Positions 23,545-35,589 of a stretch of DNA of 64,000 nucleotides are shown here, piece by piece. This DNA comes from Doris montereyensis (lineage: Eukaryota > Mollusca > Gastropoda > Nudibranchia > Dorididae). The stretch is from contig JAXRKP010001038.1 of NCBI GenBank assembly GCA_037039925.1, positions 62,001 to 126,000 on the forward strand. Reading direction: 5' to 3'. The notes beneath the pieces are model-generated. The model saw nothing but the letters and a program-made list of their open reading frames with translations, made no database searches and was not told where the DNA came from. Numbering within the stretch: position 1 is the stretch's first letter; each line of letters begins with the position of its first letter. The position numbers and the translations under genes are program-made.

Positions 23545-25070
23545 TGCCCGTTATGCTGGGAATCTACAATACCGGTACTGTAAGAAAGTTTGTGTCTATT
23601 GTGGATGATGGAAAGTTGCTTGTTAGTTTGTTGGATGATCTGTTTAATGATTTTGACTTCAGCGCAGATTTGAGGGATGACCTTTACTTAAAGAGATTTG
23701 TGGCCTGTTGAATATTACGGAGCTTCTCCTAGATGGATGTCAGTATTTGATGCAGCGTCTCAATATATTGAACTACAGAAGGCACTTACATTGTTTTATT
23801 CTTCTTGGCTGACAGTGGATGAAAAAGAAAGCATGCCAACCAACTTGACTTCGTTGCTCAAAATGTGAAGAAAGAGTCAGATTAAAAATAATCGGGATAC
23901 TTTAGAGACTGAAAAAGAAAAAAATCTACCCCTGCAGGGAAACAGAGAAAAAGAAGGATTGTCAACAAATTGTTTCATCTTCCGTCAGCAAACCCTGTTA
24001 TTGACCAACTTTATTGTGAGCAACTTCCCTCTGTTTAAAAGTTTCATCCTTACTTTTGAACAGAAGGAACCTATGATACACAAGCTATTTGATGAGATTG
24101 TTAAAGTATTTAAAACTTTTCTGACGTATTACCTTACTCATGAGTATGTCAACACATTTTCTGATATTGCTAAAGTTAATGCTCACTCTGATGAGGTCCT
24201 TCCATTAAAAAGAATTTTTTTTGAAGCTGTGCAGGCTCTTTTAGCTGAAATGGAAACAAAAGATGAAAAGATTTTCCGAAAGAAGGTGTGGACTGCATGC
24301 AGAGAAACGTCTGAATACCTGAAACTGAAACTTCCTCTTCGGAACAAGAACCTGTGTCTTCTTTCAACTTTGGATCCAGAATTGTATGGCCACAGTAAAG
24401 CTTGTACTTGTACAGGACTTCAAGACCTGTTTGATTTATTTCCAACAGTTGTTAAAAGAGAAGATAAAAATGAATTTACTACAGCTGCCTCATCTCTTCA
24501 AACAGACTTGTCATTTCTGTCTTCTATCACTGAAAAGAAACTGGATTTATGGTGGGCACAAGTGCTTTGTAATCCACAGTATTATAATGTTCTTAGTCCT
24601 GTTGTCAGAGCATGTTTATCTATTTTGACAGGACCAAGGGTTGAGTCCTCCTTTAGTGTTATGAATAACATCATCAATCCAACCACCAACAGAATGGATG
24701 TTCAGACATATGAATCAATTCATAAAATAAAATACAAACTGCTCAACCATGAAAAAAGCAGCATACAAAAAAATACAAATGTTCCATAGAGAAGATCCAA
24801 TCCACAGTCCTGTGGATCCATCTCTTCCTTACTACATGCAGACAGCTGCTACAAGAATGAAGACATCAAAACCAACCAAAAGTATGAAAAAAGACATTTA
24901 AGAAGAAAGTTTCTGTTCATCAAACAGCTGAGTCTGTGACAGACATCCAGTATTGAATTGAATGCTACATCTGCATCTTCTCATTCAGTTATTGGATCAA
25001 ATTCAGAGGAAAAATTCAACAGGTGACAATGTGAAACCGGCAAAAAAAACCCAACCCAACCTGTAATTCC
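23545..25070 (+). pseudogene. hAT-type transposase remnant, tandem copy B
   Basis: The frame 23959-24789 (276 codons) is the best-preserved part: FEQKEPMIHKLFDEIVKVFK, HEYVNTFSDIAKVNAHS, LDLWWAQVLCNPQYYNVLS and GPRVESSFSVMNNIINP, the last being hAT C-terminal dimerisation-like. Upstream at 23630-23930 decayed frames hold SWLTVDEKESMPTNLTSL. The tail beyond 24789 is broken by an insertion of CAAAAAAATA near 24767 compared with copy A, whose tail stays open to KPAKKAKPNL. BED finger and DDE motifs are not visible, so family assignment rests on the C-terminal segment. Confidence 0.7.
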
Positions 25071-25491
25071 TTACATATAAAAATATCATCCGTTACTGTT
25101 CTGTCTTTCTTTTCTATTGTACAAAAATTCAGGTTATCATCAAGGGCAGGGGTGGAGTACCGGTTTAGCACCCCGATCAGGGCCACGTTGTTTAAGTTTA
25201 ATGTTGTTTATTTTGTGGTTGGTTCTGATTTTTTTATATATTATATTAATATTATTACTGAGACTGAGAGAGACACATTCTTTCTTCTGAAAGTTATTCT
25301 TGTACCACTCATTTATTTATTTTTTGTCCACTGTAAGTGTATGTCAGTTCTAGTTCTGTTGCTTCATTATAAAGTTTCTTTATCCCTAGTAATTTAACTA
25401 AATTAAGCCCAGGAGAGGCCATTTTTAAGCTGTACAAGTGTGAAAATTCAATATTAATTATTAATCATTATGTCTTGATCACGAAGAAAAA

Positions 25492-25932
25492 GTGGTGGCG
25501 TTGCTTGTTCTGGTTCCTGGTACAGACGTCGATTATAAACTCGTTCCTGATCCTCAAATCAGCCTTCCCCAACACAAAACGGAGCTCACCTGCATCGAGG
25601 CATCTGGTATTCCACCAAAGCCTCTACTAAAAAAGCCTTCTGGTACGCTCAGTGTTGGCTGCACCTACAAGAAGACAGCCTGATATTGTGATATGCCCTC
25701 AACATCGTCCACGCTTAGAGTCAACTCAGGGAATATTCATCTCAACACGCGACTGGCTGGAACTTTCAGTGGAAGTGGAAGAAAAAAAGAGTTGCTACCA
25801 GTGTGCTGCTGATAAAAAAAACAAAACACCTAAAGGGAGAACCCCAGAAACTGTTCAGTTCATGGATGTTCCTTGTGTGGAGTACATTTGTGTCCAGGAC
25901 AATGCCATGCCAAGTTCCACAAACTGTTCTAA
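25492..25932 (+). pseudogene. piggyBac C-terminal tail (cysteine-rich domain)
   Basis: Overlapping shifted frames give ISLPQHK, then KKSCYQCAADKKNKTPKGR, and in the next frame CSVHGCSLCGVHLCPGQCH followed by AKFHKLF and a stop at 25930. The spacing CxxC...CxxCxxxLCxxxCHxxxH is that of the zinc-binding tail of piggyBac transposases. The catalytic core is missing. It sits right after the 3' flank of hAT-type copy B. Confidence 0.65.
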
Positions 25933-25989
25933 ATTATTCTTTTCTTACTTGGATTGGTGTGGACTGATGAACATTTTGAGTAACTGAAC

Positions 25990-26247
25990 ATTTGATTTGT
26001 TTTTCTCTCGGTTTTGAGACCTGATATATATAAATAATATAACTGTTACATTGAAATTCACTCTTTTGTTTGTTTTGTGTATTTTTTCTCTTTGATTTAG
26101 TATGGGAAAGTCGTGAAAAGTCTGTTTAAAAAAAAAAAGTCAATTTGAAATGAAAGAGTTATGTCCCTGGGCCGGTATGCAAAAAAAAAAAAGGGGGGGG
26201 TTGTGTGTATATATATTTTTCTGATTTATTGAATGTTTCTTTTTCAG
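25990..26247. other. AT-rich, intron-like spacer with candidate splice acceptor
   Basis: The T-rich stretch ends TTTCTTTTTCAG at 26246-26247, a good acceptor in front of the repeat-coding region. A poly-A/poly-G run at 26180-26200 is present. No coding sequence is recognised. Confidence 0.35.
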
Positions 26248-26259
26248 TTGATGACGTAA

Positions 26260-28790
26260 ATACCAGAATGTAAGACTTGTAAAAGTGTTATTAATAATGA
26301 TGTTGTGGCTGAAAGTGTTATGAGTGATGATGTTGTGGCTGAAGAAAGTGTTTCTGTTACAAATGATGATGTGGTTGAATAAAGTCCATTGAATTATGAA
26401 GAGTGTAATGAATTATGTTGTGGTTGAAGTTGAAGAAAGTGTAATGAATGATAATGTTGTGGTTGAAGAAAGTGTAATGAATTATGGTGTGGTTGAAGAA
26501 AGTGTAATGAATTTATGTTGTGGTTGAAGAAAGTGTAATGAATGATGTTGTGGTTGAAGAAAGTGTAATGAATTATGTTGTGGTTGAAGAAAAGTGTAAT
26601 GAAATGTTGTGGTTGAAGACAAGTGTAATGAATTAACCCAACCTGTTGTGGTTGAAGAAAAGTGTAATGAATTATGTTGTGGTTGAAGAAAGTGTAATGA
26701 ATGATGGATGTTGTGGTTCAAGAAAAGTGTAATGAATGTTGATGTTGTGGTTGAAGAAAGTTTTACAAATGATGATGTTTGACTTGAAGAACAGGTTCAA
26801 ATGATAATGTTGTGGTTGAATAAATGTAATGATGATGTGGTTGAAGAAAGTTTGAACAAACATTTAAGGAGAGGCCATTTTTGTGGTTGAAAATTCAATA
26901 TTAATTATTAAATGTCTTGAATTATGTTGTCGATTATGAAGTTCCTGATCCTCAAATATCTTGTTGAAGTAATGTTGTATTCCAAGAAAGCATCTGTAAA
27001 AAATGAATGAAGACAAGATAATGATATTATGATATGATGTTGAACGTGGAACTTTAAACCATGATGTTGTAGTTCAAAAATGAAATGAAGTATGATGTTG
27101 TTGTGGTTGAAGATGATGTTGTAGTTGAACAAATGTAATGTAATGTTGCAGTTGAAGAAAGTGTAATAAATGATGATGATGTTGTAGTTGAAGAAAGTGT
27201 TACAAATGAGTATGATGTTGTGAGTTGAATGGGAAAGTGTGAAAAGAAGTAAAAAGAAGTCAATGAGAGTTGTCCCTAGTTGGTATGAAGAAAGTGTAAT
27301 GAAGTATGATGTTGTAGTTGAAGAAAGTGTAATGATTTATGATGTTGTAGTTGAAGAAAGTGTAATGAAGAATGATGTTGTAGTTGAAATGTAATGAAGG
27401 AAGTATGTTTGAGTTGAAAGTTGTAGTTGAAGAAACATTATGAGTATGATGTTGTAGTTGAAGAAAGTGTAATGAATGATATGATGTTGTAGTTGAAGAA
27501 AGTGTAATGAAGTATGATGTTGTAGTTGAATGAATTAGTGTAATGAAGAAGTATGATGTTGTAGTTGAAGAAAGTGTAATGAAGTATGATGTTGTAGTTG
27601 AATGAAAGTGTAATGAAGTATGAGTATGAAATGTTGATGGTTGAAGAAAGTGTAATGAAGTATGAGTATGATGTTGTAGTTGAAGAAAGTGTAATGAAGT
27701 ATGATGTTGTAGTTGAAGAAAGTGTTACAAATGATGATGTTGTAGTTGAAGAAAGTTAGTAAATGATATGATGTTGAAGTTGAAGAAAGTGTAAAATGAA
27801 GTTGGAAACTTATGAAGTATGATGTTGTAGTTGAAGAAAGTGTAATGAAGTGTGAATGAAGAAAGGATAACGAAGAGTATGATGTTGTAGTTGAAGAAAG
27901 TGTAATGAAGTATGAGTATGATGTTGTAGTTGAAGAAAGTGTAATGAAGTATGATGTTGTAGTTTAAAATCTAATGAAGTATGATTTTGTTTGGTATGAG
28001 TATGATGTTGTAGTTGAAGAAAGTGTAATGAAGTATGATATGATTGTAGTTGAAGAAAGTTGAAGAATGGATGTTGTAGTTGAAGAAAGTAATGAAGTAT
28101 GAGTATGATGTTGTAGTTGAAGAAAGTGTATGATGTTGTTTGAAGGAATGAAGTATGATGTTGTAGTTGAAGAAAGTGAAGTCAAATGAAGAAGTGTATG
28201 AGTATGAGATGTTGTAGTTGAAGAAAGTGTAATGAAGTATGAGCATAGCTTGAAGAAAGTGTAAGGAAGTATCTTCATTGTAGTTGACCAAACTCAAAAT
28301 CTGGTGTGATGTTGTAGTTGAAGAAAGTGTAATGAAGTATGAGTATGATGTTTAGTTAGTAATGAAGAAATGTTGTAGTTGAAAAATTAATGAAAATGAG
28401 TATGATGTTGTAGTTGAAGAAAGTGTAATGAAGTATGAATATGATGCTGTAGTTGAAGAAAGTAATGAAGTATGAGTTTGATGTTGTAGTTGAATGAAGT
28501 ATGAGTTGTAGTTACGAAGTATATGTAGAGTATGATGTTGTAGTTGAAGAAAGGAAATGATGTTGTATGATTAATATAATGTTGTAGTTGAAGAAAGTAA
28601 TGGACATGAGTATGAAGTTGAAGTATAAAAGAGTATAATGTTGTAGTTGAAGAAAGAAACAGAAGAAGTATGATGTTGTAGTTGAAGAAAGTGTAATGAA
28701 GTATTGCAACAGATGTTGTTGAAGAAAGTGTAATGAAGTATGATGTTATGGTTGAAGAAATAATGAAGTATGATGTTGTGGCTGAAGGTG
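26260..28790 (+). repeat. Degenerate 33-bp minisatellite, coding-type (DVVVEESVMKY)
   Basis: About 2.5 kb is made of imperfect repeats of GATGTTGTAGTTGAAGAAAG plus TGTAATGAAGTAT. The 33-bp unit is a whole number of codons and reads D-V-V-V-E-E-S-V-M-K-Y on the plus strand. The first units (26286-26380, NDVVAESVMSDDVVAEESV) and the last ones (28733-28800, KYDVMVEEIMKYDVVAEGVM) are open in this frame, whereas the middle contains many indels and stops. Serine-threonine-tyrosine frames on the minus strand are shadows of the repeat. Another variant form has TGGTTGAA in place of TAGTTGAA in the first 600 bp, so the array has two sub-families. Confidence 0.9.
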
Positions 28791-29125
28791 TTATGAATGT
28801 CACTGTTGTTGATCCTGCTCCAAATACTATTGAGAATGACGTTAACGTTGGGAACAAGAGGAAAAGAAAATTAGAAGATAATGTTAAGATATTGAAGAAA
28901 GGGAAAAGGGAGGAGGGTCTTGCTTATATGGGTAGGAAATATAAAGAGGGGAATAAGGAAGTTGATGTAGTGGAGAAAGGGGCGAGAAAGATGGGTGCAA
29001 GATGTTCTTGCAAATCTAAATTTACCAAATGTAACGATACCCGGGTATATGAGAAGAAAGACGACAAACAATATTTGATTACTTTTGGTCATTGCCTTGG
29101 TCAGAAAAAATGTATTTATTACTGA
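28733..29125 (+). CDS. Basic cysteine-bearing ORF continuing from the minisatellite
   Basis: The frame of 130 codons starts in the last two repeat units and goes on in the same phase into unique sequence: a spacer with VDPAPNTIEND, a basic block NKRKRKLEDN and KKGKREEG suitable as nuclear signals, then MGARCSCKSKFTKCNDTR with a CxCx6C pattern, and a stop at 29123. The start codon is uncertain because the repeat upstream is open only locally. The cysteine segment resembles the N-terminal part of a multicopy invertebrate gene family whose later part is seen at 38.8-39.7 kb. That link is inference. Acidic repeat plus basic block suggests a nuclear protein. Confidence 0.5.
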   Translation: MKYDVMVEEIMKYDVVAEGVMNVTVVDPAPNTIENDVNVGNKRKRKLEDNVKILKKGKREEGLAYMGRKYKEGNKEVDVVEKGARKMGARCSCKSKFTKCNDTRVYEKKDDKQYLITFGHCLGQKKCIYY

Positions 29126-29528
29126 GAATGTTTTCCAGGTTGCTATTAAGCAAAGAAAACGGGAGACCAGTGTTTCTAGGCGTAGTTTATCAATGGAAGA
29201 TTTTTTTACGAAATGATTCAGGGACTGTCACTTACAGGTTCTAGGTATAAAAAACTATAACTTCCTGGTATCTTTTCAACAATAATGCGATTCAAGTTTT
29301 GGCATATCATTCAAAAATTGTTTCAGAAATATGACGAGCAGCACTTCCTGTATGCTTGTCTTACATGCATCCACTGGTTCTTCACGAATATCTTTATTGC
29401 AATGCTTACTAATACTTACATACCATACATCAGTAACAGTAACAGTAACAGATAAAAACATCTCTTACTCTTAGTCTTCGACATCTTTTACACTTGTCCC
29501 CACCTGTTTCAACAATTGAAACAAACAG

Positions 29529-29770
29529 GTATTGGTGCTTGTGGAACTGTTAGGGACAATAGACAAGCAAAAGCAGAAGCATAGACCCAGTGTAAGGTTT
29601 GCAGCTCAGCAGGGAAAAGAGCACAAACAAGTTTTTATTTTTACTGTCCTGTTTGCAATGTACCCCTTTGCAACATTCCTTGCTTTGAAATCTACCACAG
29701 TGGAGAATTTCAGAGCGAAACGCAGACTGGACCTCAACCCGACCCCACAAGAGTCCAGCCCTAAACTGGC
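29529..29770 (+). pseudogene. piggyBac C-terminal cysteine-rich domain fragment
   Basis: In the frame starting near 29532+2 the text reads CGTVRDNRQAKAEA, a stop, then CKVCSSAGKRAQ, YCPVCNVPLCNIPCFEIYHS and a further stop at about 29770. CxxC...CxxCxxxLCxxxCFxxYH is the zinc-binding tail of piggyBac transposases. A competing 120-codon frame at 29532-29894 overlaps it and is a shadow. The piece is isolated from any catalytic core. Confidence 0.75.
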
Positions 29771-29899
29771 AGATATTTCTGTCAGTATGTCTTCAGGTGT
29801 GCAGCCAAGGATAAACTGTGAGTTGAAGAATTCTTTACAACAACAATGTACACAGACAAAAGTAAACAAGGAAGTTATTTTTTGCAATTTGTAAAAATT

Positions 29900-30480
29900 A
29901 TATTTTATTTTCAGAACATTGACAACTTTCCAGTCATAACACAACCCATGATTCATGACATAAATATCATTATACTCTAACATTGTTTTATTGTTTTTAT
30001 CTTTCTATAATTTTCCTTATAATAATTTGTAGTCATATAAGACCTTGTAACACATTCTATTTCTGTTTTATTTACTCAACAATGAATTTTTTGTTGATAA
30101 TGCCCTTTTTCCCCTCTATGGTCTTTTAAATCCAAGGTTATGGCGACAAGGTCACATGACTATCAAGGTCATGCTCCAATGACTGAAACAGAAGTGACCA
30201 TCCTGTACCTTGTCCTAATTTGTTTCAAACCATCTTTCTTAGTTATGGGCTATTGAAATTTACAAAAAAGCATTTCATTAAATTCCAGCCTTGACAAACA
30301 AGCAGGAAACTTATTGAAATTTGACTGGCAATGGCAAGAAAAAGTGTTAAAATGATAAAATTAAAAGTTTTTTGTAACAATGGATTTTCAATCTGAAGAT
30401 TTGTCCTGTGTCAAACACATAATGCTTTGTACAATCGTACAAACTTTGTGTAATATTCTTAAATGATTTTATTTAAAATC
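29900..30480. other. AT-rich spacer
   Basis: No coding sequence or repeat structure is recognised. Composition is strongly AT-rich. Confidence 0.4.
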
Positions 30481-30579
30481 TCATGATGCTGATTGTTTTG
30501 TTTGGCATGAAGGAGATCGTCATTTAAAAATCCAGTTTCTCATCATCATTAAGCCGTGAACATACCAAAAGCATCATCA

Positions 30580-31365
30580 TTTTCATTAAACAAAATATGC
30601 GTCCAGATTTTAACATAAAAAATAATCAAAAAGTTAATACCAGAACTCATTTTTAAATTGTTTTGCTCAAAGTCACAGGACCAAAAACTTCCAAAAGCGT
30701 TTTTTGAAGGAATGAAGATCTAATTATTTATCGCGCACATTTTTCGGGAGTTCTTTTCAATTGTCAAACCCTTGTTGTCTTTTCGTTTATTCAAACCCCT
30801 CCATCCTTTACAATGTGTGACAAAGAAATTGAAAATAAAACTATCAAGTCCAATGTTTTTGAATTAGAAGTTGACACATAACTCAACGCGCAGAACTGTT
30901 TTATATGAAGAAACCCTAATTTGAACAATGGACAGATTCAGACCCAAAAGGCGCAGATATGGGACGAAGCATAAATGACTTTGTTTTAAAGAATTGCAAC
31001 AAAGAAATAGTGAAGGACGAAATTCACGAAATTTCTGAAAACATTAAGAATCTATGCCTGACCAGGATTCCCCTTCTGTCTGTCTGTCTGTGGATGCTCG
31101 TCTCTCAATACTACATCGTTTTATCTCACGTGACAACTTGTTCTGCACATGAACGATCCACCAGCAAATTCAATTTTGATTCAATTGATAGTAATGTTCA
31201 AAGTACCAGTACCACTCTGTGCTGTGGGAACTATACGCCATACTGGGAAAGTCCATTGATAGGAAATAGTCTGCCCTGTTATACACAATCCGTTAAGATT
31301 GGGGATATTTGCTCAATTTTTCGATTATTGTATTATAATATTAAGGACTTGGACATCATTTAACA
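30580..31365 (+). pseudogene. Degenerate duplicate of the piggyBac region at 32-33 kb
   Basis: Several landmarks recur in the same order at about 31885-32990: AACATAAAAAATAATCAAAA, TTCTTTTCAATTGT, CTTTTCGTTTATT, CTGCACATGAACGA, AGCAAATTCAA, and the end GGACTTGGACATCAT. The frame 30959-31363 (134 codons) is a patchwork derived from piggyBac coding sequence and is unlikely to be a protein of its own. Confidence 0.6.
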
Positions 31366-32339
31366 TTGCAGTCATCTGACATAGTTCATTTAGAAGTGAA
31401 CAAATATTTTTCATGGCTGGGAAAACTTTTGCAGAAACCCTTCTTCAGTTCCACAGTCTCATATGGGACATAAAAAACAGAAAGGTGCCCATCACAATGC
31501 AAGAGGTCAAGAACGATGACATACAGTAAACAGAAAGGGACAAGGAAAGATTTTTTTTTTGTTCTCCACAAAAAAATATTTGATTTGAATTCTTTAAAGG
31601 TTAAAATCCGAGAAATCATTTGTGAAGGACAATGTTTTTATCATTAGTTCTTAGAAAATAATTTGTTCTGAAAAATTTGCATTTCGTATGTTGTCTGTTT
31701 TCATCTTGTTATTCTTCAATTCATCAACCACCACCAACACTATCATAATCGTTATGTCAAATACTTGGTCATGCTAGAATTCGCCACCAACAACTCAGAA
31801 TCATCATGGATGACGCAAAAAAACAACAAATCATCACAACATTTACATTAAACAAAATTAAATGCTGGTTTATTAAAAGATTTCCAGAATTTTAACATAA
31901 AAAATAATCAAAATATGTAATAATCAAAACCATTAAAATTAATTAAAAAACAACCACTCACCTCAATGTCACAACATCAACAAACCGCTCCTCAGGCAAA
32001 ATAGGTCTGTGCCAACTACTCCGGCATTTTTCAAGGCTGTGTTCAATTTTGGTCAAGATATATTGAAATGTATCAAGATTCATTCTCACAGTCACATAGG
32101 AATAAAACCCATCGGGATGTTCTTTTCAATTGTTCAAAGAGATGGCGATGTTCACCCAGGCCTTGTCTTTTTTCGTTTATTTCATGGACTCCTATTCTCC
32201 TTGTTTTCAGTTTCAGTTTTGGATGTATGCTATCCAATAAAATAAATTCTTTCGTCTGAAGACAAATCGGAAGACGTAATGATAATAAAACAGAGATTGC
32301 AGAAGATCGATTCAGTTTTTGTTTTTACACACATTTGAG

Positions 32340-33515
32340 CACGTGGTCTGTCACATTAAGTAGGGCAGAGAACGCGCAGATGCGAGGATAGACGAGGAGT
32401 CACATTGCTCAGATCTGAGCGTATGCGTAAAAACGCTTTTGTGTGTGACCGCCCTAACAAGATAGACAAGGACTGGAAACCAGTGACTGTGGACGACATT
32501 CGCAAATTTCTGTACATAAACATTATGTTTGGAATACATGACATGCCTGAATTCAGGATGTACTAGGAAGGTCTTCTGACAAGATGCTTTCGGGTGGATG
32601 CAGTTGTCGCCGACGTGATGACACGAGCACGGTTCACGTCGACAAATCGTTATCTGCACATGAACGACAACACCCAGCAAATTCAACGTGGCGGTGAGGG
32701 CTATGAGTATGACCCTTTGTTCAAAGTAAAGTTCGCCCCCTGTGTTGGACATGATTCGTGCTAGGAGCAAACAGCTGTACAAGCCATCCCGGGAAATGTC
32801 CATTGATGAGGCCAAGCCATGGTGGCTTTCAACGGGAGGCTTCACTTCAAACAGTACATCCCTAGTAAACCCCATCCATACGGGATAAAAGTTTTTTATT
32901 TCACGGCTAAATCCAAGATTGGATATTTGCTCAATTTTTCTGTGTACTTTGGAAAACTAATGAACAGATTTCAAAATAATGGACTTGGACATCATGTTGT
33001 CATGAATGTGGGGTGTGACTATTTAAATAAATTTCATATTTTTTATTTTGACAAATTTTTTCATCTGTTAAAACTCTGCAGAAACCATTATTTCCAGTCT
33101 TCAGAACAAAACATACTGCTGTGGGACGATTCGCAAAAACAGACAAGGATTGGAAAACCTCACAATACTTAGTCAAAAAGCAAAAACAAGAAGGGAACCC
33201 TGACAGTGAAACAGAAAAAGGGACAAGAGAGAAGTCAAATTGCGGTTCCACGGTAAGTTCAAACCCCACCACAAAATGTCTATTTATCGGAAGATTTTTT
33301 TGGTGTCGTCAAAAATTCCAACACCAAGAGGAAGAGTCGCTGACGACAACTACAATATTACTTTATTCACACGCAGAAAACTGGTGTTGATCTTGCCTGG
33401 GAGCCAGATCCCACATCGTGCCTCATACCAAGTCGGCAGGGCATGTAAGAGGTGGTGGCAATATATACGCCCAGAGAATTGTTTTGCTCTTTTAGTCCCT
33501 GTAATAATCCACTGA
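32340..33515 (+). pseudogene. piggyBac transposase remnant, central to C-terminal core
   Basis: Shifted frames in order read DKDWKPVTVDDIRKFLYINI, then RARFTSTNRYLHMND, AMVAFNGRLHFKQYIPSKP, YGIKVFYFTAKSKIGYLL and NNGLGHHVVMNVGCDYLN, all hallmark piggyBac core segments. Further on, TGVDLAW (about 33380) and CKRWWQYI (33446) match the later GVDL and RWWxxI blocks. A stop replaces the tryptophan of the usual MYW, and a 4-5 base insertion splits DEAMVAF near 32815. The minus-strand frame of 174 codons across 32351-32875 is a shadow. Confidence 0.85.
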
Positions 33516-35580
33516 TTATTATTCCGTTCCTAGGCTCCTGTAATATATTATATAGTCATATGGGCCTATATATATAAATGTATTATTATTATTATAAAGA
33601 GGATCGGCCGCTATTAAAGCATCTGGATTTAATCCGCCTCAGAGTGATGAAAGCCTTCTACTTCTCCTGCGGTCATCAACGACCAATACAAGGGCAACCA
33701 GGCCAGACATGCCAGCCATTGGCAGGTCTGTGAACAGTGGTGTCATCCACAAGAGTAGCCGTCTCTGAAGGCAGGGAAAACGGTGTCACTATCAGTGTTC
33801 AGTCGACAAGAGGAAAACCCCTATGGTTTGATAAAGGCAGCACGACCCTGAAACTGTCTTTTTTTATCATCATATTAATGCAGTAACATCTCTGTGAAGG
33901 TCAACGTTATGACTAAATTTCACAAATTATTATAGAAAATGATTAATTTATGCATTTAATATGATCATATGTGATGAGTGAAATGAATAATAAAAATCAT
34001 CACCAAAATTCACAATTTTCAATTTTGATTTTTTTAATATAATTTTGTCACAGTTTTCATTAGAATATACTTTTTTTCTGTCATTTGTTTATTGATCTTC
34101 CTTGTGAATTTTTCCTTAATTGATTTTGAACTGTGGAATATGTTTCAAAAAAATGTGTTTGAATGATTTTGGTATTCTGCGGATTGTGAAGGTGCAAGAG
34201 TTATTTCCTTCCTGTGATGCTTGGGCGAATTTTTTAGGCTGGTGAGCCTGGGATGCTTTGGGTTAGTAGTTTTATTTTTTGCAATCCTCAAGATTTCATT
34301 GGACTACTTCGGACATTTCTCAGAACTTGGATATATTTATGGATGACGAAGATTGGACTTGCGTGGATCGATCGTCTATTTTCAACAAGAAGATAAACTT
34401 TGAAAAGCATTGAAGAAAATTGGGAAGCTTTGCTCATGGATGGGAGAAATGTGATCTTCACCATCTAGGCCATCATCACCAACACTCTAATTTTTGGCCC
34501 ACTCACGCCGCTTCCATTGTTGATGTTGTTGTCGTTGCCACTGCTGCTGATGACCGCCATGATGATGATGAATTGCTGATTGTTGGCCAGCGCTGATGAT
34601 TCTGAGCCCATAAGAGACAATAGATCAAGTGATTTTGGTTGCTCTACCACCCAGAAGAACACCGTCTTTGAACACTGTGACAAAATTATGAGTATTGATG
34701 CACCAACCCCAGTACCTAGTCACTCAGTCCTCACCTGCCTCCTTGCTTGCCCCAAAAAGGCAGTTGCTAAGCCTTGTAAGGCTAATTCTTCTGCCGTTAG
34801 ACTTTAATTCACCGTGACTAAAGGGTTCGTTCCTCAACTTCAAGGGTTCTGTTGATAAGCCTTGTAAGGCTAAGGGTTCTGTTGCCTAGGCCTTTGTGCC
34901 AAGTTTTCTATTGATAGGAACCTTTTATCACGTTGCTCAAACCAAAATAAGTAGATGATAATATATATTGTATGCTGAATTGCTGAAAGAAAGATTTAAT
35001 TCCTTTGTTGGAGATTAGATCTGAAAATGTCAGTCAAAGATTTATAAACAATAATTTTGTTATGGTGATTAGATCTGTTCTGAACAGAAAATGATTTTAC
35101 TTAATGATTTAAAAACACAGAATTGTAATTTGATGAAGAATTAAATAAGTTGTTAGAAGGACCTGGTTTCTCTGACTGAAATTGCCATGAAACGGCTAAT
35201 AATCATGGACAAATCAATATTATCACTCTGAAGAAAATTCCGTCTTTATGTCCATTTTGAAACAGTTTGTTTAGATGATTTTGAAGAAAATTGAATTGTC
35301 TTATTGCTTATGAGTATAAATTGAGAGACCGAATTCTAGTGTGATGAAAGTATTTGACAAAAAAATGGCTCAAAGCCGATGTTCTAGGCACAGATTTTCT
35401 ATTATTATTATTCCGCCATTAATTGTTACTGTAAAAGTTATTCAAATTGTAGTCTGCCTTCAAAGACATTTATTAACGGCCATTCTTTTCCTTTGAAGTG
35501 CCTGGAGTTCAGTTGCACTCTTGGTTTCTGCTCTAACCTGATGCAATTAATACAAGTTCAGCAATCGAATTGAATTCTAA
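33516..35580. other. Spacer with no assigned gene
   Basis: I could not assign coding sequence. A 75-codon frame at 34580-34807 lacks any known domain. The phrase CCTTGTAAGGCTAA is repeated near 34773 and 34861, with AGGGTTCTGTTG around the later one. A small (ATC/GAT)n area lies near 34500-34570. Confidence 0.4.
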
Positions 35581-35589
35581 ACATCAAAT

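Noticed and set aside
26482..28857. Minus-strand frames rich in SSTTTSYF and NYNI repeats
   Set aside because: They are antisense shadows of the 33-bp minisatellite. The plus-strand phase is the one that joins unique coding sequence.
29532..29894. Plus-strand frame of 120 codons
   Set aside because: A different phase of the same bases reads CxxC..CPVCNVPLCNIPCF, the piggyBac tail, so this frame is a shadow.
32351..32875. Minus-strand frame of 174 codons
   Set aside because: The plus strand of the same stretch has unmistakable piggyBac blocks, and the minus frame shows none.
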